DNA of 44,159 nt from Mariniphaga sp. (GCA_025355585.1 JANXZJ010000181.1:1-44159); one strand, 5' to 3'. Shown: positions 8,456 to 17,579, counted from the first letter of the stretch. Notes: generated by a model not told the origin, from the sequence alone. Translations and numbers: made by a program.

Positions 8456-9217
8456 ATGGGCAAAAACAAACTGGCCAAGTTTGCTGACTTAAATACTTTT
8501 GGCCATGTTATTCAGCTGTCATACAAAGAACTATTAAAAGAACGATTTGTATTAAAAGGCAACTGGAATAAAGAATTCTTTAAAAATGATCATCCAATAG
8601 TTCTTGAACTCGGGTGTGGGAAAGGGGAATATACTGTTGGACTGGCAAAGCTTTTTCCCAACAAGAATTTCATCGGATTAGATATTAAAGGTTCGAGGAT
8701 GTGGACCGGAGCAAACGAAGCGCACCAGAATGGGATCCGCAACTGCGCATTTATCCGGACCAATATTGAGCTCCTGGCGCATTTTTTCGATCCTGACGAA
8801 ATTTCCGAAATATGGATTACTTTCCCCGATCCGCAGATGAAAAGGACCAATAAAAGACTCACCTCCATTCGGCTTTTAACGCAATATGGCAAAATTCTTA
8901 AAACAGAAGGAGTTATTCATCTGAAAACAGACAGTGTTTTTCTTTACCGATATACACTGGCAATAATTGAGGAGAATAAATTTCCCATCGCGGTAAACAC
9001 AGATGATCTGTACGCTTCAGGTTTGGCCGATGATATTTTGAGCATCAGAACCTACTACGAGCAACAATGGCTCGACAGAGGAAAAATAATCAAGTACTTA
9101 AGATATATACCTCACTTTAATAATCTTACAGAACCTGAAATTGAGATTGAGATGGATGATTACCGAAGTTTTGGACGCGACAATACCAACAGGGATAACA
9201 TCGAAACAAAAAAATAA
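8456..9217 (+). CDS. trmB: tRNA (guanine-N7-)-methyltransferase
   Basis: TrmB, 253 residues, makes 7-methylguanosine at position 46 of tRNA using S-adenosylmethionine. Motif I ELGCGKGEYTVGLAKLFP (about residues 51-68) binds SAM. NFIGLDIKGSRM is the second SAM loop, and IWITFPDPQMKRTNKRLT is the TrmB signature with the catalytic Asp and tRNA-binding basic residues. The frame is open further upstream to 8258, but that stretch lies inside gldH and does not match the family. The ATG at 8456 (MGKNKLAKFADL) is the family start. It is followed after three bases by the alkyltransferase-like gene, and the two are surely co-transcribed. Confidence 0.95.
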   Translation: MGKNKLAKFADLNTFGHVIQLSYKELLKERFVLKGNWNKEFFKNDHPIVLELGCGKGEYTVGLAKLFPNKNFIGLDIKGSRMWTGANEAHQNGIRNCAFIRTNIELLAHFFDPDEISEIWITFPDPQMKRTNKRLTSIRLLTQYGKILKTEGVIHLKTDSVFLYRYTLAIIEENKFPIAVNTDDLYASGLADDILSIRTYYEQQWLDRGKIIKYLRYIPHFNNLTEPEIEIEMDDYRSFGRDNTNRDNIETKK

Positions 9218-9220
9218 GAC

Positions 9221-9547
9221 ATGTCGGACTTTTATCAGGATGTGTTTGAAGTAGTCAGGCAAATACCTGCCGGCAGAGTGACGAGCTATGGCGCCATTGC
9301 GAGGTATCTTGGGACTGCTGGATCATCGAGGATGGTGGGATGGGCAATGAACCTTTCGCACCATCAGGAGGTGTATGTTCCTGCCCACCGCGTTGTGAAC
9401 CGGAACGGATTGTTAACAGGTAAGGTTCATTTCGGCTCACCGGATGTGATGCAGGAATTACTTGAGAACGAAGGTGTCGCTGTAGAAAACGATTGTGTGA
9501 CCGATTTCAACCGGCTTTTCTGGGATCCAATGAAAGAATTATTGTGA
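9221..9547 (+). CDS. Alkyltransferase-like protein (ATL, MGMT-fold, no active Cys)
   Basis: A 108-residue protein with only the C-terminal DNA-binding domain of O6-alkylguanine-DNA alkyltransferase. The helix-turn-helix TSYGAIARYLG is at 21-31 and the arginine finger is in GSSRMVGWAM (R37). The active-site motif PCHRV is changed to PAHRV (Ala55 in place of the acceptor Cys), so it cannot take up an alkyl group. This is the defining feature of ATL proteins, which bind O6-alkylguanine lesions and pass them to nucleotide excision repair. There is no sign of truncation; the length is normal for ATLs. It is tightly coupled to trmB (three-base gap), which seems a matter of transcription rather than function. 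The family call is firm; the repair role is inferred from studied homologues. Confidence 0.9.
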   Translation: MSDFYQDVFEVVRQIPAGRVTSYGAIARYLGTAGSSRMVGWAMNLSHHQEVYVPAHRVVNRNGLLTGKVHFGSPDVMQELLENEGVAVENDCVTDFNRLFWDPMKELL

Positions 9548-9700
9548 ACAATTTGGGCTTTGCAGCGTTGTGAGGGTGAGTAAGGAAGAAAATAAGAGGG
9601 TGAGACGTGTAGAAAAAGAGAAGATTTACCTGATGCCCCTTAATACTCCTTCAACTTGATTTACAGCATAAAGGAAAAATAATAGTAAAAAACTATAATA

Positions 9701-10792
9701 ATGGCAGTTATACCAAAAACGATTACAGATATACTTCGGAACGTGATTTATCCGGGTTCCAATCAAAACGTGGTTGAACTTGAGATGGTTCAGGAAATCA
9801 GAATTGCCGGTAGCCGTATCAGTTTTACACTGGTTTTTCAAAGCGAGAATGATCTGAATATTCAGGCAGTTTTGGAGACTTGCGCCCGCGAAATTGAAAA
9901 GTCTCTTGGAACGGAATACGACCTGACGATCACGCCTAAAGGTAGTAACAGAATGAAAGCTCCTGTTTTACCAGGAGTAAAAAACATCATCGCAATTGCT
10001 TCGGGTAAAGGTGGTGTAGGAAAATCAACTGTTGCCGTCAATCTTGCAATTGCAATGGCTAAAACAGGAGCAAAAGTAGGGCTCATTGATGCTGATATAT
10101 TTGGCCCCTCGATCCCAAAAATGTTTGGAGAAGAAGGAGCGCACCCGCTTATCGAAGAAATTAATGGTCGCGATATGATTATTCCAGTTGAGAAATACGG
10201 GGTAAAAATCCTGTCGATCGGTTTTTTCAGCAACCAGGAAACGGCTTTGATCTGGCGCGGACCAGTAGCTTCAAATGCACTTAAGCAAATGATTATTCAG
10301 GGTTTATGGGGCGAACTAGATTATATGTTGATTGACCTGCCTCCCGGTACGAGCGACATTCACCTCACCGTAGTTCAAACCCTTCCCGTTACAGGCAGCG
10401 TCATTGTAACTACACCGCAGGATGTCGCATTAGCAGATGTCATAAAGGGCGTTTCGATGTTTCAAAGTAAATCCATTGATGTACCGGTTCTTGGAATCAT
10501 CGAAAACATGTCGTGGTTTACACCTGCCGAACTACCAGAAAACAAATACTATATATTTGGAAAGGACGGAGGTAAGAACCTGGCGCAAAAGATGGAGATT
10601 CCTTTATTGGGGCAAATTCCGATCGTGATGAGCATTCGCGAAGGAGGTGACAATGGAATTCCTGCAGCCTTGGTAGATGATTCTGTCATTGGAAATTCAT
10701 TTATAGAATTGGCAGCCAATGTAATTGAGCAATTGGATTACCGAAACGAAAATTTAAAACCCACCGAACGCGTTCGGGTCAAAAAACGATAA
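9701..10792 (+). CDS. mrp: Mrp/NBP35-family ATP-binding Fe-S carrier protein
   Basis: A 363-residue P-loop ATPase of the Mrp (ApbC) family, which carries Fe-S clusters to target proteins. An N-terminal MIP18/DUF59 domain (about 1-85) precedes the deviant Walker A SGKGGVGKST (101-110), then VGLIDADIFGPSIPKMFG (Walker A' region), WRGPVASNALKQ and LIDLPPGTSD (Walker B). In many Mrp proteins a CxxC follows ENMS; here the same place reads ENMSWFTPAELPENKYYIFG, with no Cys, and the whole protein has only Cys61. I recall this variant from other Bacteroidota. The gene lies 153 bases after the ATL gene and ends before a strong hairpin. Confidence 0.93.
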   Translation: MAVIPKTITDILRNVIYPGSNQNVVELEMVQEIRIAGSRISFTLVFQSENDLNIQAVLETCAREIEKSLGTEYDLTITPKGSNRMKAPVLPGVKNIIAIASGKGGVGKSTVAVNLAIAMAKTGAKVGLIDADIFGPSIPKMFGEEGAHPLIEEINGRDMIIPVEKYGVKILSIGFFSNQETALIWRGPVASNALKQMIIQGLWGELDYMLIDLPPGTSDIHLTVVQTLPVTGSVIVTTPQDVALADVIKGVSMFQSKSIDVPVLGIIENMSWFTPAELPENKYYIFGKDGGKNLAQKMEIPLLGQIPIVMSIREGGDNGIPAALVDDSVIGNSFIELAANVIEQLDYRNENLKPTERVRVKKR

Positions 10793-10838
10793 AAATTCCG
10801 GATGTAATTGCTATTTAAATAGTTAATTTTTTAGGAAT

Positions 10839-10871
10839 AAAGAGAGCGCGAAGGATTTTCGCGCTCTCTTT
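10839..10871. terminator. Intrinsic terminator after mrp
   Basis: A perfect 14-bp stem, AAAGAGAGCGCGAA (10839-10852) with TTCGCGCTCTCTTT (10858-10871), and a five-base loop. The T run is short on both strands, but the stem is very stable and sits 47 bases after the mrp stop codon. Confidence 0.85.
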
Positions 10872-10938
10872 GCTCCTAACTCACTTAAATACGTCTTATT
10901 CAAACTAATAAAATCATAAACCTAACTACAAACACTTT

Positions 10939-10973
10939 TTTGTTTCGTAGTACCATTTCTCTTTATATCTTTA
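10939..10973 (+). promoter_or_regulatory. Putative promoter of the PorW/SprE gene
   Basis: TTTG (10939-10942) and TATCTTTA (10966-10973) resemble the Bacteroidota -33 and -7 elements, with the last base off consensus and a 23-base spacer. Transcription would start about 60 bases before the gene. Confidence 0.3.
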
Positions 10974-11041
10974 CGGTAGATGTTTTGTCGTTCAGTAAAC
11001 GGGCCACGCAGTGTCAAACTCAATAAATTAAGTTAAAACTT

Positions 11042-14000
11042 TTGAAACAGACAGGAAGAAATATTCTGCTTCTCATTTGGTTAACCGGAATCATTGCAGG
11101 TTGTTCAACTAAAAAGAACACCCCTGCTTCCCGTGCATATCACAATGTTTCTGCCCGTTACAATGTTTATTTCAATGCAAAAGAGAGCCTGAAAGCCGGA
11201 CTTCAGCGCATTGATCAATCGATTTCCGACGATTATACCCGCACCTTACCAATTTATAAATCCACCTTGCCCGAAGCGGCAAAGGCTGCAACTTCAGAAA
11301 TGGATCTGGCAATCGCTAAGTGTAACAAACTAATTGCACTTCACTCCATCTCGAAAAGTCCACGTCGTAAAACGAATAATTCAGAGCGTTACAAAAAATT
11401 TGCTTCTAAAGGCGAATACAACGAATGGATTGACGACAGTTATATTTTGATGGGACAAGCCAGTTATTACCAGCACGATTTTCACCGCGCCATCGAGAAC
11501 TTCAATTACGTCATCCGGAAATTTCCCTCCGAACCCACTCGTTATGATGCCTTTCTGTGGATGGCCAAATGCGACATCGAAACCGGAGATTACCCGCAGG
11601 CCCTTGAAATATTTAATTCCCTTTCACGTGACGCAGGTTTTCCTAAAAGACTCAATCAAGACCTAAATCTTGCACAGGCACACTATTTCTTAAAAGACAA
11701 TCAACCAGATGAGGCAATTACGCATTTGAAAGTTGCATTGGAAACCTCACTGCCACGCACCGATAAACTTCGGCTTAATTATATTCTGGCACAGTTATTT
11801 GTATTGACCGACAAACCGCAAGAAGCATCAAAGCAATATTCGCATGTCATTAAAATGCGTCCAAACTATCAAATGGCATTCAATGCAAGAATTTCGAGGA
11901 TGGAAATTGCCGGAGGCGATAGCACGGAGACTTCGCACCAATTACAAAAGATGCTTGATGATGTGATCAACGCAGAATATCGCGACAGAATTTACTATAC
12001 CAAGGGTGAGATAGCCTTAAAGGAGGGCCGCAAACTAAATGCGATTGAAGACTTTAAAAAATCGGTAATCTACAGCACATCTAACCCAAAACAGCGCGCT
12101 TTGTCGAGTCTTAGTGTGGCAAGATTATTTTTTGAAAGCAACAATTATCTTCAGTCAGCTTGTTATTATGATAGCGCCGTTGCAGTGATTGATGCCAGTT
12201 ACCCGGGGTATGCAGAGATCACAACCCGGGCTTTCGGCTTGAAAAGATTAGCCGCTGACCTAAACACAGTTACACGTGAAGACAGCCTCCAAAAACTCGC
12301 TTTATTGACAGATCAACAGCGGAATACGCTTATCAACACTATAATAGCTGACTTGCAAAAAAAGGAAGCCAGTCAGGCTATTGCTGCAAATTCAGAACAG
12401 ACCGATCAAAACTACTTCAGGTCTCAGCAAAACAGGCAACAGATTGGGGTCAACAACAATCAGAATCTGTGGTATTTTTATAATCCGCCTACCGTTGGTC
12501 TTGGAAAATCAGAGTTTCAAAGAATTTGGGGAAAGCGGAAATTAGAAGATAACTGGCGCCGCAAGAATAAACTCTCAACGATTGAAGTTGAAACAGAGCA
12601 GGTAGCTGAGTCTGAAACAAAAGCAAATGTTACCGAAACTAAAAAGAAAGCCACTGATCCTAAATCGGTTGCCTTTTATTTGCAGAATATTCCTCTGACC
12701 GATTCGCTGATGGTAGTATCAAACGAATTGATTAAAAGTGCCTTGTTTGACGCTGGAAGAATTTACAGAACCGATTTCAACGATTATCCAAGGTCAATTG
12801 AAACGCTTGAAGAGTTGAACCGAAGATTCCGGGGTAGTATTTATGAATTACCATCCTTTTTCGAACTTTACCAGTTATATAAACAGATCAGCGACGGAGT
12901 AAAAACCGCGCAATACAAAGAGAAGATTATAAAAGGATACCCGGAATCGAAATATGCCCGGTATCTTCTTGATCCAAATTATTTTACGCAACTTGAGGAG
13001 CGAAAAGGCGTAGTTGAAAAAAAATACGGCGAAGCGTTACGGCTATTCCGAGCCTACGATTATGCAAAGGCAAAAGAGGTCGCAATCGCGACATTAGCGA
13101 TGAATCCGGATAGCAGCCTGCTTCCAAAAGTCAAATTTATTGAAGTAGTTGCGAATGGTTCAAGTCAGGAGAAAATTGCTTTCGCTGACTCGCTTGATCA
13201 CTATGCCAAAGCATATTCATCAAGCCAGACCGCGGTTATTGCCCTTCAGATTAAAGACTTAATAAGGACTAATTCGTTGACTGATTACCAGCAGCTTGTG
13301 GCTAAAGGTTATATCACCGAGGAGATCATCAACCAAGAGACAAAGCGGGAGAATGATCATTTAAACGATGAATTCGGAGGAAAATTTTCTTACGATGAGA
13401 ATATGTTCCACTACTATGTGATCGCCTTTTCAAAAGAAGCCAAAGTAGATGTGAGCCGGTTGATTTATGACATCGCAAATTACAATTTAGACTATTACAC
13501 CACAACTGATTTTGATATTGAGCCGATCAATCTCGACTCCAAAACGCAACTGGTCGTAGTAAGAAGTATCCCGAATAAAGAGGAAGGGCTGATTTATTTC
13601 AGGTCGATCATGCGGAAACGTCCCGTATTTCAGGCATTGAAAGGAATTGAATATGTGAACTTTGTTGCATCTTCGGCCAATTACAGGACAATTATAGCCG
13701 AGAAAGATTATCTTGATTACCTGCGTTTTTTCATCAAAAACTATAGTTCATTCATCGGCTCAAATATTCCTGCCGACGAATTACCAAACCCTCAGGAATT
13801 ACTGGCAAAAGTGCATAAAGAGGAAGAATCGGTTGAGAAAGGAAAATTCGTTCTGATTCAAACTGCGCCAAAGGATTCAACAACACAAGTCAAACCATCT
13901 GTCAAAGCGGAGTATAAAGGCCCCTACTCTCAAAAACAAAGTGCAACCTATTGCTATACATTGATATTCCTGAAAAAACAAAACGACGAGGCAAAGCTGA

Positions 14001-14284
14001 TCAAGGCGTTTGAATCGTTCAATCAATCTAATTTCGGGTCAAAATCAATCAAGGTAACGGTTGAATCACTCGATGATAACAGGAGCATTTTAATTGTGAG
14101 TGGCTTAGGTGAAAAAGGATCTGCAATGGCCTATTTGCAAAAATCGGTATCAGACCAATCACTTAAGACCCTCTTTGAAAGCAGCAGTTTCCGGAATTTT
14201 ATCATCAGCAGCGAAAACCTGCTCATTTTCAAAAAGGAAAAGAATCTGATCCAGTATATGGAGTTCTTCAATCAGTCAAAATAA
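11042..14284 (+). CDS. porW: Type IX secretion/gliding TPR lipoprotein (PorW/SprE family)
   Basis: A 1080-residue lipoprotein. The signal peptide ends in GIIAGC (Cys21), directly followed by the STKKN...YHNVSARYNVYFNAKES segment that marks PorW (Porphyromonas) and SprE (Flavobacterium). Helical TPR-like repeats run through about residues 140-420 (for example DDSYILMGQASYYQHDF, YDAFLWMAKCDIETGDY) and again near 610-700. The last part (about 880-1080) holds small repeated alpha/beta units. These proteins are needed for type IX secretion and link the outer-membrane translocon to the periplasmic/inner-membrane motor. No other core type IX genes are here except gldH, 2.6 kb upstream. The start is a TTG, chosen because it gives the complete signal peptide; no better start is seen. 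Confidence 0.88.
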   Translation: MKQTGRNILLLIWLTGIIAGCSTKKNTPASRAYHNVSARYNVYFNAKESLKAGLQRIDQSISDDYTRTLPIYKSTLPEAAKAATSEMDLAIAKCNKLIALHSISKSPRRKTNNSERYKKFASKGEYNEWIDDSYILMGQASYYQHDFHRAIENFNYVIRKFPSEPTRYDAFLWMAKCDIETGDYPQALEIFNSLSRDAGFPKRLNQDLNLAQAHYFLKDNQPDEAITHLKVALETSLPRTDKLRLNYILAQLFVLTDKPQEASKQYSHVIKMRPNYQMAFNARISRMEIAGGDSTETSHQLQKMLDDVINAEYRDRIYYTKGEIALKEGRKLNAIEDFKKSVIYSTSNPKQRALSSLSVARLFFESNNYLQSACYYDSAVAVIDASYPGYAEITTRAFGLKRLAADLNTVTREDSLQKLALLTDQQRNTLINTIIADLQKKEASQAIAANSEQTDQNYFRSQQNRQQIGVNNNQNLWYFYNPPTVGLGKSEFQRIWGKRKLEDNWRRKNKLSTIEVETEQVAESETKANVTETKKKATDPKSVAFYLQNIPLTDSLMVVSNELIKSALFDAGRIYRTDFNDYPRSIETLEELNRRFRGSIYELPSFFELYQLYKQISDGVKTAQYKEKIIKGYPESKYARYLLDPNYFTQLEERKGVVEKKYGEALRLFRAYDYAKAKEVAIATLAMNPDSSLLPKVKFIEVVANGSSQEKIAFADSLDHYAKAYSSSQTAVIALQIKDLIRTNSLTDYQQLVAKGYITEEIINQETKRENDHLNDEFGGKFSYDENMFHYYVIAFSKEAKVDVSRLIYDIANYNLDYYTTTDFDIEPINLDSKTQLVVVRSIPNKEEGLIYFRSIMRKRPVFQALKGIEYVNFVASSANYRTIIAEKDYLDYLRFFIKNYSSFIGSNIPADELPNPQELLAKVHKEEESVEKGKFVLIQTAPKDSTTQVKPSVKAEYKGPYSQKQSATYCYTLIFLKKQNDEAKLIKAFESFNQSNFGSKSIKVTVESLDDNRSILIVSGLGEKGSAMAYLQKSVSDQSLKTLFESSSFRNFIISSENLLIFKKEKNLIQYMEFFNQSK

Positions 14285-14342
14285 AGTTTGCTGCAAAAAT
14301 TGTTTTTGTCCAACGACCTTCATGTAATTTATCTTGGTTAAA

Positions 14343-15371
14343 TCACTGTATTTTAAGGTGATTCATCAACTCTTTGCCAAGCTCATTTTTGGTGGTTAAT
14401 CCGGTTCCGGGAATTATTTCCCAGGTCTGAGAAGCAGTGATAGAACTTCCGGGAGCAATCTTTTCGTAGGCAAACTGCATCTCCAGTTCCTGAAGATCCT
14501 CCTTGCGGTTGGCAGAATTTTCGATATAGAGTTCGATACGAGCCTGTTCGGGATGAATTACAGACTTGTCAATCAGGTCGCTTCGGACAATAAGCCATTG
14601 ATTTGCTTTAAATCCGGCAATCACAGGAGCAGTTACGGGTGAGAAGAATGACTTTCCTTTAAAGACTTTATTAATGGAATCATTAAGTGGTGTGTTATAA
14701 CTATAACATCCGTTTTGCCAGACCAAGGCAGACTTTTTCTCTCCAGGCTTTCGAAGATCTGCACCTTTTGTTAATGCTGCCGAATCTGCCGGGACAAATA
14801 CCTGATCCCATCCATTCATGCGTGTGTTAAACCAGAGTCCCCAGCTCACAGTATCATTGCTGCAGTTGCGCGCACTTGTTGTTAGAAGGACCTTATTTCC
14901 CTCAATATGGTAGGTTTTCGTAAACTGAACATGAGTGTATGGACTTTCGGGGCTAATAAGGGTAATCTCCCCGGCTATTTGAGCTGCGATTTTATACGGA
15001 GCATAGGTGAGATAAGGATCCGGAGGCCAGGGCGACCGTTTAGCTTTTAGTTCGGGAAACGAATCCTGCTTTATCCACCACTCACTCTGTGGATTCAACC
15101 AGTTAATTGATCCGTTATAGGATTTAAATGGTTTTGTAGGATCGAGAGAAGGGCGTTTTCCGGGAGGCTCGTTCCAAAGTGTCGAATCCGATTGAATAAT
15201 ATTCTCTTGTCCGGCAAGTGATACCCTTACCAACCGACCTCCGACTTCGGGAAGCAAACCAATTTCGATTGTATCGTTTGATAAACGGATCACACTGTTT
15301 ACCAAAGGCTTTTGTGGTGTAGTACAACTGCCGAGCAGGATGATTACGACAATTTGAATACCTTTTCGCAT
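14343..15371 (-). CDS. DUF4380-family lipoprotein
   Basis: A 342-residue lipoprotein; the leader ends in LLGSC with Cys16. The mature part fits DUF4380, a beta-sandwich family related to galactose mutarotase-like folds: the opening IEIGLLPEVGGRLVRVSLAGQENI is the usual start of such domains, and SWGLWFNTRMNG and ARIELYIE lie further on. These folds bind sugars or work on carbohydrate, but no catalytic residues can be named and no carbohydrate genes adjoin it. It converges on the porW gene with only 58 bases between and no clear hairpin. It is followed upstream (on its strand) by tatA, 48 bases away, so the two may be co-transcribed. Confidence 0.75.
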   Translation of the reverse strand: MRKGIQIVVIILLGSCTTPQKPLVNSVIRLSNDTIEIGLLPEVGGRLVRVSLAGQENIIQSDSTLWNEPPGKRPSLDPTKPFKSYNGSINWLNPQSEWWIKQDSFPELKAKRSPWPPDPYLTYAPYKIAAQIAGEITLISPESPYTHVQFTKTYHIEGNKVLLTTSARNCSNDTVSWGLWFNTRMNGWDQVFVPADSAALTKGADLRKPGEKKSALVWQNGCYSYNTPLNDSINKVFKGKSFFSPVTAPVIAGFKANQWLIVRSDLIDKSVIHPEQARIELYIENSANRKEDLQELEMQFAYEKIAPGSSITASQTWEIIPGTGLTTKNELGKELMNHLKIQ

Positions 15372-15419
15372 AGTATAGGTTTATTGCTTCATCAGAACCT
15401 GCAAATAAGGCTAAAAAAT

Positions 15420-15629
15420 CTACTCTTTTAAAGGTTCCTTTTTATTACTTGCGCTTGGAATCGACTTTGGTGCATCAGAAGGTTTTTCATCTTCATCTTT
15501 GATCGCTTTTTTAAATTCCTTCATCCCTTTGCCAATTCCACCCATCATTTCGGGAATTTTTTTACCTCCAAACAGGAGCAGAATTGCTCCGAGAAGGATA
15601 ATTATGTGCCACGGTGCAAATAAGTCCAT
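15420..15629 (-). CDS. tatA: Sec-independent protein translocase TatA
   Basis: A 69-residue TatA/E family protein. A short periplasmic start (MDLFAPW) is followed by one membrane helix ([14 protein letters not shown], about 8-21), the [27 protein letters not shown] amphipathic helix with the conserved Phe-Gly hinge, and a charged, disordered tail. TatA forms the size-variable pore that exports folded proteins with TatC. No tatC is in the window, and tat genes are often scattered in Bacteroidota. It probably leads a two-gene unit with the DUF4380 lipoprotein and has a good promoter match at 15656-15684. Confidence 0.95.
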   Translation of the reverse strand: MDLFAPWHIIILLGAILLLFGGKKIPEMMGGIGKGMKEFKKAIKDEDEKPSDAPKSIPSASNKKEPLKE

Positions 15630-15655
15630 GTTGTTTTGATTAAATTGTGAGGTGA

Positions 15656-15684
15656 CAAATTTATAAATGTTTTAATCATAGCAA
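15656..15684 (-). promoter_or_regulatory. Putative tatA promoter
   Basis: On the minus strand TTG (15684-15682) and TAAATTTG (15663-15656) are 18 bases apart, a good fit to the Bacteroidota promoter. Transcription would begin about 20 bases before the tatA ATG (15629). Confidence 0.48.
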
Positions 15685-16112
15685 TGTGAAGATTGAATTA
15701 AATTTTAATGCTTTTTATTTGCGAAACGAAAAGCATGAAGGAATGATCGATTCCTGTTAATAAATTTAGTCTAAAGTCGGAACTAAAGGGAAATGTATCA
15801 GGAAAAAGGTGATAGTTTATAATCGAATCATCATTGGAAATTGTTCGGAATGGTCAAAGATTAATAACCCCAGGCAACGAGGAATGAGTCGCCCGGGGCT
15901 AATTATGATGCGTCTTATTAGATAAACGAGCGGTTTGACAAGATCAAATCTTTCTTTCCCAGGCGCAAAGAATAATTACAATTCGTTTATCTTCAATAGA
16001 TAAGTCAAAATAAACTATTTATTTCTCCTAATTCACACCAACCCGATTCCTTACTCACCGCTACAACAAATTTATAACCACTTGTAGCGTGAATGGATCA
16101 GTCTTCAACCTG
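15685..16112. other. Intergenic stretch without a recognised gene
   Basis: About 430 bases between the tatA promoter and the end of the lyase gene. No reading frame of note was seen on either strand. An imperfect hairpin (CCCCAGGC near 15867 with GCCCGGGG near 15892) could be a terminator for the minus-strand lyase gene, but it has no T run and lies 200 bases beyond the stop codon. Confidence 0.5.
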
Positions 16113-17579
16113 TTAAAGACTCTCCCCAAAATCAGCGCGGAACTTAGCAACAAGATTATCCACCCAGTTGCCGATAGGTTTAAGCTTACCAACAAAGAAA
16201 CGGAGTACCGGTGGTTCTTCGATCCATTCCAGTCCGCCAATCAATGCACGATTTTCGTAAAGCCATTTGATGCGGTCCTCAGCATATTTGATCTGCGATA
16301 AAGTAAATACCCGGCGCGGGAATGCCAGACGAAGCAATTCAACATCTGCCAGAATATCGTCACCGTTTTCGTCACGGACACTCGAAATGGTGCCACGTTC
16401 CATACCTCGAATACCTGACGCAACATACAAAGCCGCAGCGAGAGCACCGGCAGGATATTGTGTCTGCGGAACATGAGCTATAAATTCCCCCGCATTCAGG
16501 TGACAGCCCAATCCACCGGCAGGTGTAATAACAGGTATCCCTTCTTTATCAAGCGCGTCAACAAGGTATTTAATAAATGTGGGTGAATGGCTGATTACAT
16601 TGAAATCCAATGTTTCATAAAGTCCTACCGCCATTGCCTCTATCTCGCGGACACTCATTCCCCCATAAGTCAGGAATCCTTCGTAAAGTGGCACCCAGTC
16701 ACGCATTTGCATATATATATCGTGGTTGTTTGTGCAGATACCTCCTCCCCTCGTACAGCTTACTTTGCGGCCGGAGAAGTAAGAGAAATCTGTATAACTA
16801 AGCATCTCATGCAGAATGTCTACAATTGGTTTATTTTTATAACCCTCTTCACGGATCTTGATGAAATAGAGGTTCTCATTAATAAGACTGGTATCCATCA
16901 GCAACATGATCTTATTCGCCCTGGCAATTACCGAAACCTCGCGCAGATTGGCCATAGAGAATGGCTGACCGCCAATCAGATTGGTTCCAGCCTCAAAACG
17001 GATATATGCCACATTTTCGGCACCCCATTTTTCGATAACCTTGTTTAGTTTGTCAATATCCATATTCCCTTTGAACGGGAAATCACTTTTGGTTTTGAGC
17101 GCTTCGTCGGTATAGATTTCTACAACATCGCTACCCATCATTTCGATATGGGCTTTGGTGGTTGTGAAGTGGTAATTCATCGGAACAACAGTTCCCGGCT
17201 TACAGAAAGTCTTCGCAATGATATGTTCTGCCGCACGACCCTGGTGAACAGGAAGGAAATACTGCTGATTAAACACTTCTTTGATTGCCTTTTCTAGTTT
17301 GTAATAGCTGGCAGACCCGGCATACGAATCATCCGCAACACTCATTGCAGCCACCTGGTTGTCACTCATGGCATTAGTACCCGAATCGGTAAGCATATCC
17401 AGAAAAACATCCTTGTTTTGAAGCAAAAAGGTGTTAAACCCAGCCCCGAAGATTGACTCTTTGCGTTCTTCGATGGGTAAAAGGTTTAGTTTCTGAACCA
17501 CACGCACCTTGTGCATTTCAAGCGGGGTTGTTTCACCGCTGTAAAACTTTACTGTTTTTAGTTGTTCGAAATTCTCCAT
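16113..17579 (-). CDS. Tyrosine phenol-lyase/tryptophanase family enzyme, probably tyrosine phenol-lyase
   Basis: A 488-residue PLP-dependent beta-eliminating lyase. Family landmarks: LTDSGTNAMSD (63-73), VHQGRAAE (111-118), PLP Lys272 in YFSGRKVS, and SGIRGMERG (R391). Products are pyruvate, ammonia and either phenol (from tyrosine) or indole (from tryptophan). Three positions that separate the two enzymes all look like tyrosine phenol-lyase: Phe138-Thr139 (F123-T124; tryptophanase has Phe-Asp), Arg311 (R381) and Phe461 in LRFFVGK (F448; tryptophanase has His). Odd features: Leu232 stands where both enzymes have a PLP-contacting Arg (R217), and Arg271 precedes the PLP Lys where Lys is usual. 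These alignments are by eye. The frame is open upstream to 17666, but the family start is the ATG at 17579. Automatic pipelines may well name it tryptophanase. Confidence 0.85.
   Translation of the reverse strand: MENFEQLKTVKFYSGETTPLEMHKVRVVQKLNLLPIEERKESIFGAGFNTFLLQNKDVFLDMLTDSGTNAMSDNQVAAMSVADDSYAGSASYYKLEKAIKEVFNQQYFLPVHQGRAAEHIIAKTFCKPGTVVPMNYHFTTTKAHIEMMGSDVVEIYTDEALKTKSDFPFKGNMDIDKLNKVIEKWGAENVAYIRFEAGTNLIGGQPFSMANLREVSVIARANKIMLLMDTSLINENLYFIKIREEGYKNKPIVDILHEMLSYTDFSYFSGRKVSCTRGGGICTNNHDIYMQMRDWVPLYEGFLTYGGMSVREIEAMAVGLYETLDFNVISHSPTFIKYLVDALDKEGIPVITPAGGLGCHLNAGEFIAHVPQTQYPAGALAAALYVASGIRGMERGTISSVRDENGDDILADVELLRLAFPRRVFTLSQIKYAEDRIKWLYENRALIGGLEWIEEPPVLRFFVGKLKPIGNWVDNLVAKFRADFGESL

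Noticed and set aside
9862-10233. 123-codon open frame on the minus strand
   Set aside because: It is antisense to the Walker A region of mrp and shows no family features.
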